Below are positions 39,996 to 43,503 of a stretch of DNA of 43,503 bases, piece by piece. Source of the DNA: Clostridia bacterium (GTDB lineage: Bacteria > Bacillota > Clostridia > UBA1381); assembly GCA_900756545.1 (NCBI GenBank), contig CAAEKO010000054.1, positions 1 to 43,503 on the forward strand. Direction: 5' to 3'. Every line of letters starts with the position of its first letter. Position 1 is the first letter of the stretch. The translations under genes were made by a program, and so were the position numbers. Below the pieces are notes generated by a model. It was not told the origin of the DNA and did not search any database. It saw nothing but the letters and a program-made list of their open reading frames with translations.

Positions 39996-40840
39996 CTGAG
40001 ATATTTATATAGAGAGGGCAACAGGTCTTTTGCCTTATTATAGCCCTCCTGGTAAAAATCGTTTAGAATTATGGGATCATTTTCCGTACGCTTAATTCCG
40101 TGTGTGTCGTCAGGGGCGATGACAAATACTTCGTTTTCTTTTTCCAGCTTTGCAAGCTCATCAATACATGCATTATATACCTCGTGCCGCGTACTTAGAT
40201 TCCGAACAAGATTTGGTTAATGCTTGTATACTTTCTCCGCCAGCTTAATAGAAGGATCAGGCGCTTTGCGGTATTTCCGCTCCCGGGTAAGCACTACGAT
40301 TACTTTATCACATCCTTCTTCTATGGCCTTTTTATAGGGGATAGAGTCGGAAAGGCCGCCATCCATATATAGATTGCCATTGATCTCTACAGGCTTAAAT
40401 ATAAAGGGCAGAGAGCAGCTGGCCCGTAAAACCATAAAATGCGTATCATCTCTGGGCACCTCCAAATATTCCGGTTTGCCAGTTTTGATATTAGTAACAA
40501 CGCCCACAACTTTTCCTGGATACGCAGAAAAAGCACTATAGTCAAACGGAAGATATTTATTTGGCACATCGTCAAATACAAATTGTAAATTATAAAAACT
40601 TTTGTTACTGGGTTTAAATAAATGGCGTAAGCCCATGTAGCGCTTATCCGGTAAGAATTTACGGTTCAACTCCAAGTTTCTGCCGATTTGCCCGGAGGCG
40701 TATGAGGTGCCATAAGCGATTCCGGCTGATACGCCGATCAGGTAGTCCGCCGTGATTTTTTCCTCCAAAAGCACATCTAAAACACCGCAGGAAAATACCG
40801 TCCGGCTTGCGCCGCCCTCCAGTACGAGTCCTAATTTCAT
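39989..40840 (-). pseudogene. Patatin-like phospholipase gene interrupted by in-frame TAA
   Basis: Patatin-like serine lipase, cytoplasmic, 283 codons in one frame. LVLEGGASRTVFSCGVLDVL holds the oxyanion-hole glycines, LIGVSAGIAYGTSYA the nucleophile Ser, and YMDGGLSDSIPY the catalytic Asp (DGG). Codon 208 is TAA (40217-40219), after KLAEKVYKH. Directly beyond it, in the same frame, the family sequence continues PNLVRNLSTRHEVYNACIDE and GIKRTENDPIILNDFYQEGY up to a TGA at 39989-39991. Relatives have Tyr before PNLV, so TAT or TAC to TAA is the simplest change. The catalytic residues all lie before the stop, so a shortened protein could remain active. AAAGGAG precedes the ATG; ridA is 12 bases upstream. 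Confidence 0.85.
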
Positions 40841-40852
40841 TTCTTTTCTCCT

Positions 40853-41227
40853 TTAAACAAGCTCTGCGATAACTTCTACCTCAACCAGAACATCTTTAGG
40901 AAGCTGTTTTGCCGCCACACAAGACCGGGCGGGCTTTTCCGTCATGTATTCGCCATACACGCTGTTAAACGCCGCGAAATCCCCCATATTTTTTAAAAAG
41001 CAGGTGGTTTTGACAACGTGTGTATAGTCCGTTCCAGCCTCTTTTAAAATCGCGCCTAAATTTTCCATAACTTGCTTAGTTTGTTCTTCAATCGTCGCTG
41101 TCTCCACATTACCGGTTGCGGGGTTGATAGCAATTTGACCGGAGGTAAAGAGCATGTTACCGCATATAATCGCCTGAGAATATGGACCGATTGCTTCCGG
41201 CGCGTTCGTTGTATAGATTTTTTTCAT
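40853..41227 (-). CDS. ridA: RidA-family enamine/imine deaminase
   Basis: A 124-residue YjgF/RidA protein that hydrolyses reactive enamines such as 2-aminoacrylate and 2-aminocrotonate, which IlvA releases from serine and threonine. APEAIGPYSQAIICGNMLFTSG, VKTTCFLKNMGDFAAFNSVY and the C-terminal PARSCVAAKQLPKDVLVEVE, with the active-site Arg, are all typical. I take ATG at 41227, with AAGGAG eight bases upstream, rather than GTG at 41236. It lies 12 bases downstream of ilvA in the same unit, which fits its role well. Confidence 0.95.
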   Translation of the reverse strand: MKKIYTTNAPEAIGPYSQAIICGNMLFTSGQIAINPATGNVETATIEEQTKQVMENLGAILKEAGTDYTHVVKTTCFLKNMGDFAAFNSVYGEYMTEKPARSCVAAKQLPKDVLVEVEVIAELV

Positions 41228-41239
41228 GTTGACCACTCC

Positions 41240-42436
41240 TTATTGTGTAATGTGATATCCTGCGCCGATAAGCGCGTTTTTGATTTCCTGAATGTGCTCA
41301 TAATTCCGTGTTTCCAGTACGACCCGCAGATAACAGCCGTTAATGTCCGAGCCTTCGCTTGCCCGTTCGTGATGGATAGACACAACATTTCCGCCCAGAC
41401 GGGCGATAATTTCTGAAACACCCTTTAGCTGGCCCGGCTTATCCATCAATTCGATGGTCAGGGAATAAGACCGGCCGGATTTCAAAAGACCGCGTTTGAT
41501 GACGCGGGATAGAATCGTTACATCGATATTGCCGCCGGAAACAAGACAAATCACCTTTTTTCCTTTGACGGGCACTTTATTAAACAGAGCAGCCGCTACA
41601 GATACTGCACCGGCGCCTTCTGCAATCAGCTTCTGCTGCTCAATCAGGGTGAGTATTGCGGTAGAGATTTCATCATCTGTTACCGTGACAATATCATCAA
41701 CATATTTCTGGCAATATTGAAATGTGTGTTCACCAGGCATTTTTACGGCGATTCCATCGGCGATGGTGGAAACGTTTTCTAAGCCCTGAATATGCTTTGC
41801 CTTGACAGATTCCAGCATACTGGGCGCGCCGCTGGCCTGAACGCCGTATACCTTGATTTTGGGGTTCAGGGACTTGATAGCAAAAGCAACGCCGGAAATC
41901 AACCCGCCGCCGCCGATCGGCACAATAACCGCATCCGCATCAGGCAACTGATCTAAAAGCTCCAGCCCAATTGTCCCCTGACCGGCAATTACGTTTTCAT
42001 CGTCAAAGGGATGGATAAAGGTATAACCCATTTTTTCCTTCAACTCTAAGGCCTTATTATAAGCGTCGTCATATACGCCCTCTACCAGGCAAACCTCCGC
42101 GCCGTAATGTTTTGTCGCTTCGACCTTTGAAATCGGCGCGCCGTCTGGCAAACAAATCAGGGACTTAATACCGTTTTTTGCAGCCGCCAATGCAACGCCT
42201 TGGGCATGGTTTCCTGCTGAGCAGGCAATGACGCCCTTTTTCTTTTCGTCTTCACCCAACTGCGAAATCATATAGGCCGATCCACGTACTTTAAACGATC
42301 CCGTTACTTGCAAATTTTCTGTCTTTAGATATATCTGGCTTTCTGAATTGATATTCGGCGCATAAATCAGGTCTGTACGCCGAATCATGTCTTTTAAGAC
42401 ATAAGAAGCATGATAAATTTTGTCTAATGTCAGCAT
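41240..42436 (-). CDS. ilvA: Threonine ammonia-lyase with ACT domain
   Basis: PLP enzyme that deaminates threonine to 2-oxobutanoate, the first step to isoleucine. Lys49 in LQVTGSFKVRGSA holds PLP; ACSAGNHAQGVALAA and VPIGGGGLISGVAFA are the substrate and phosphate loops. The catalytic part spans about 1-320 and is followed by one ACT domain (about 325-398; SLTIELMDKPGQLKGVSEI). The 398-residue length and a single ACT domain fit the compact IlvA/TdcB-like type found in Firmicutes. GGGAGG precedes the ATG. A T-box leader upstream supports a biosynthetic role. Confidence 0.95.
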   Translation of the reverse strand: MLTLDKIYHASYVLKDMIRRTDLIYAPNINSESQIYLKTENLQVTGSFKVRGSAYMISQLGEDEKKKGVIACSAGNHAQGVALAAAKNGIKSLICLPDGAPISKVEATKHYGAEVCLVEGVYDDAYNKALELKEKMGYTFIHPFDDENVIAGQGTIGLELLDQLPDADAVIVPIGGGGLISGVAFAIKSLNPKIKVYGVQASGAPSMLESVKAKHIQGLENVSTIADGIAVKMPGEHTFQYCQKYVDDIVTVTDDEISTAILTLIEQQKLIAEGAGAVSVAAALFNKVPVKGKKVICLVSGGNIDVTILSRVIKRGLLKSGRSYSLTIELMDKPGQLKGVSEIIARLGGNVVSIHHERASEGSDINGCYLRVVLETRNYEHIQEIKNALIGAGYHITQ

Positions 42437-42480
42437 TTTTTATTCCTCCCAAAATAAAATAATTCCTCTGAGACGGATAC

Positions 42481-42748
42481 AAAAAAAGCCCCGCCTCCAA
42501 AATTTTAGAGACGAAAGGCAAATGCTTTCCGCGGTACCACTCTAATTGCCGGCAAAACCGACCACTTACTGTGTATCTGTCAATACACACTCCGGATAAC
42601 GGGGGAGAAACCGGGCGTTCCTATTCTTGCGTTACAATTTCAGAAGCCTGCTCAAGGGTGATAAAATCAAGCGTAACTCATTGCCTTGCACCGGCCGGCA
42701 ACTCTCTTAGAGTATAATCAAGATTCCGTGTCCCTCTCATAGCATTAT
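42481..42748 (-). promoter_or_regulatory. T-box leader of ilvA-ridA
   Basis: Read on the minus strand, the T-box core AGAGTGGTACCGCGG is at 42543-42529, followed by the terminator GTCTCTAAAATTTTGGAGGC and GGGGC-T7 at 42512-42481. Upstream lie AGAGAG, GGCCGGTG, and ACCCTTGAG elements of stem I. The lower stem closes by TCTTG (about 42724) and CAAGA (about 42629). CTGAA-ATT at about 42641 makes ATT (Ile) the likeliest specifier, but this is not firm. Uncharged tRNA would favour the antiterminator and allow ilvA transcription. Confidence 0.92.
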
Positions 42749-42756
42749 TTTTTTAT

Positions 42757-42785
42757 ATTATAAATAAAATTATTTTTTTTGTCAA
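42757..42785 (-). promoter_or_regulatory. Promoter of the T-box-ilvA unit
   Basis: On the minus strand TTGACA (42785-42780) and TATAAT (42762-42757) are exactly 17 bases apart, a near-perfect housekeeping promoter. Confidence 0.88.
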
Positions 42786-42866
42786 GTAATAAGCTCAAAT
42801 TTTCACAATTTATTTTGAATTACCAAAAAAAGGTATAATTTTTATGTAAAAATATAGATAAATTTG

Positions 42867-42894
42867 TTGACTTTTGTCAAAAAGAATGTATAAT
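42867..42894 (+). promoter_or_regulatory. Promoter of the AbrB-like gene with inverted repeat
   Basis: TTGACT (42867-42872) and TATAAT (42889-42894) are 16 bases apart. TTGAC and GTCAA (42867-42880) form an inverted repeat across the -35 box, a plausible operator, perhaps for autoregulation. Confidence 0.7.
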
Positions 42895-42925
42895 ATAAGT
42901 ATAAAATCAAAGGAGAGATGGACTT

Positions 42926-43174
42926 ATGAAAGCAACGGGCGTAGTTAGGCCAGTAGATGAGTTGGGCAGAGTAGTAATTCCCAAAGAATTACGGAAAACA
43001 TTTAATATTAAGGAAAAGGACGGCTTGGAAATCTATGTTGAAGATGATTTGATCATTTTGAAAAAATATGAACCGGCTTGTCTTTTCTGTGGAGATGCAA
43101 AGGATGTTTTCCAGTATAAGGGCAAAATGATTTGTCCTTCCTGTGCAAAAAAGATCGGGACGTTAGGGGACTGA
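42926..43174 (+). CDS. AbrB/SpoVT-family DNA-binding protein with Cys pairs
   Basis: An 82-residue regulator. Residues 1-50 are an AbrB-type swapped-hairpin domain (GVVRPVDELGRVVIPKELRK, then FNIKEKDGLEIYVEDD), which dimerises and binds AT-rich DNA. Residues 52-77 hold two CxxC motifs, ACLFCGDA and CPSCAKK, suggesting a small zinc ribbon in place of the usual sensor region. Related clostridial proteins share this plan. AAAGGAG lies about ten bases before the ATG. It has its own promoter and faces away from ilvA. Confidence 0.9.
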   Translation: MKATGVVRPVDELGRVVIPKELRKTFNIKEKDGLEIYVEDDLIILKKYEPACLFCGDAKDVFQYKGKMICPSCAKKIGTLGD

Positions 43175-43216
43175 CATCATAATAGAGTCCTGTTTTCTTT
43201 TTTAAGCGTTTGTTTA

Positions 43217-43248
43217 AAGACTGCCGCACATAAATGTGTGGCAGTCTT
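43217..43248. terminator. Hairpin between convergent genes
   Basis: AAGACTGCCGCACA (43217-43230) pairs with TGTGTGGCAGTCTT (43235-43248), with one G-T pair, around TAAA. The T-tracts are weak on both sides, so termination strength is uncertain. Confidence 0.6.
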
Positions 43249-43258
43249 ATTGTCGCGA

Positions 43259-43503
43259 CTATCGCGTGATTTTCGTTTGCACCTCCGCAGCATTTTAAAA
43301 TCGTCCGATACAGTTCCAATTCATAATCATATCCCCATGGGTTCTCCTTTTCTCCGCAGACCATGGCCGCAAACGACGCCATCATAGCGCCATACCGGTC
43401 ATACACACCGCTTTTTACAGTCCTTCCCACATCCCCCCATTTGAACGGGGTTTCATATTCCGTCATAACCGTGTATATCTCATCGCCTTCATACCTTTCA
43501 AGG
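43259..43503 (-). CDS. C-terminal end of a Gfo/Idh/MocA-family oxidoreductase
   Basis: The frame enters from the right edge as LERYEGDEIYTVMTEYETP, continues FKWGDVGRTVKSGVYDRYGA, and reaches the family-like ending NPWGYDYELELYRTILKCCG at about 43284. I recognise this as the tail of a sugar oxidoreductase. In this frame no stop follows; it runs through the hairpin at 43217-43248 into the antisense of the AbrB gene, to 43053. A one-base shift in GGAGGTG would give a short natural end at TAG, 43259-43261, which I use as boundary. Either a frameshift, a lost stop or a sequence error is possible. The start lies outside the window. Confidence 0.55.

Noticed and set aside
1..43503. CRISPR array, tRNA, rRNA or prophage
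   Set aside because: No regularly spaced repeats, no cloverleaf-like stretch with TTC motifs, no rRNA segments, and no phage structural or integrase genes were seen.

Overview
The window looks like chromosomal DNA of an anaerobic, endospore-forming member of the Clostridia. The main clues are an spoVM gene, a HydG maturase for [FeFe] hydrogenase, a T-box leader on ilvA, an AbrB/SpoVT-type regulator with a Cys pair, diaminopimelate dehydrogenase, the short HisG plus HisZ pair, the DXP isoprenoid route, and strong AGGAGG-type ribosome binding sites with TTGACA/TATAAT promoters. The genus cannot be fixed from the sequence alone. No rRNA, tRNA, CRISPR array or intact mobile element was seen.

Layout. 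1-1947: end of ddh, a half-size EamA transporter and a lipoprotein. 2190-10169: a housekeeping run on the plus strand, pyrH-frr-uppS-cdsA-dxr-rseP-ispG, then aroQ and an M24 peptidase (translation, undecaprenyl and phospholipid precursors, isoprenoids, shikimate). 10187-10421: decayed mobile-element remnants where efp often lies. 10420-12264 (minus): an AbgT transporter and a small acidic Cys-containing protein. 12449-16671: a partial histidine operon, hisZ-hisG-hisA-hisIE, then a Ppx/GppA protein. 16698-24739: RluA-type pseudouridine synthase, DUF624 protein, mnmG, then a minus-strand run GT2-trxB-amidohydrolase and a DUF975 protein.

24846-33683 is a carbohydrate locus: KDPG aldolase and KDG kinase, a GH109-like Gfo/Idh/MocA enzyme divergent from an AraC regulator, two more Gfo/Idh/MocA oxidoreductases overlapping by 4 bases, and a domain-permuted GH3 glycosidase. 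There is no transporter gene in it. 33804-34044 holds two very small minus-strand genes, spoVM and a 50-residue membrane protein. 34196-36738 holds an esterase-like hydrolase, a TM1266-type regulator and hydG. 37000-38743 is rpsB-tsf, separated here from pyrH by about 34 kb. It is followed by two tandem CarD-like regulators behind a hairpin leader. 39989-42785 (minus) is T-box-ilvA-ridA-patatin, the patatin gene being interrupted by an in-frame TAA. The window closes with an AbrB-like gene and the end of another Gfo/Idh/MocA gene.

The most notable observations are the spoVM pair, the Cys/His-rich tail on HisZ, the interrupted patatin gene, the nearly continuous leader hairpin before the CarD pair, the folded rpsB leader, two fully overlapping opposed promoters at 17687-17716, and the mobile-element remnants after the M24 peptidase. 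Nothing in the window is clearly a new multi-gene system. The best candidates for undescribed biology are the small membrane protein preceding spoVM and the HisZ tail.
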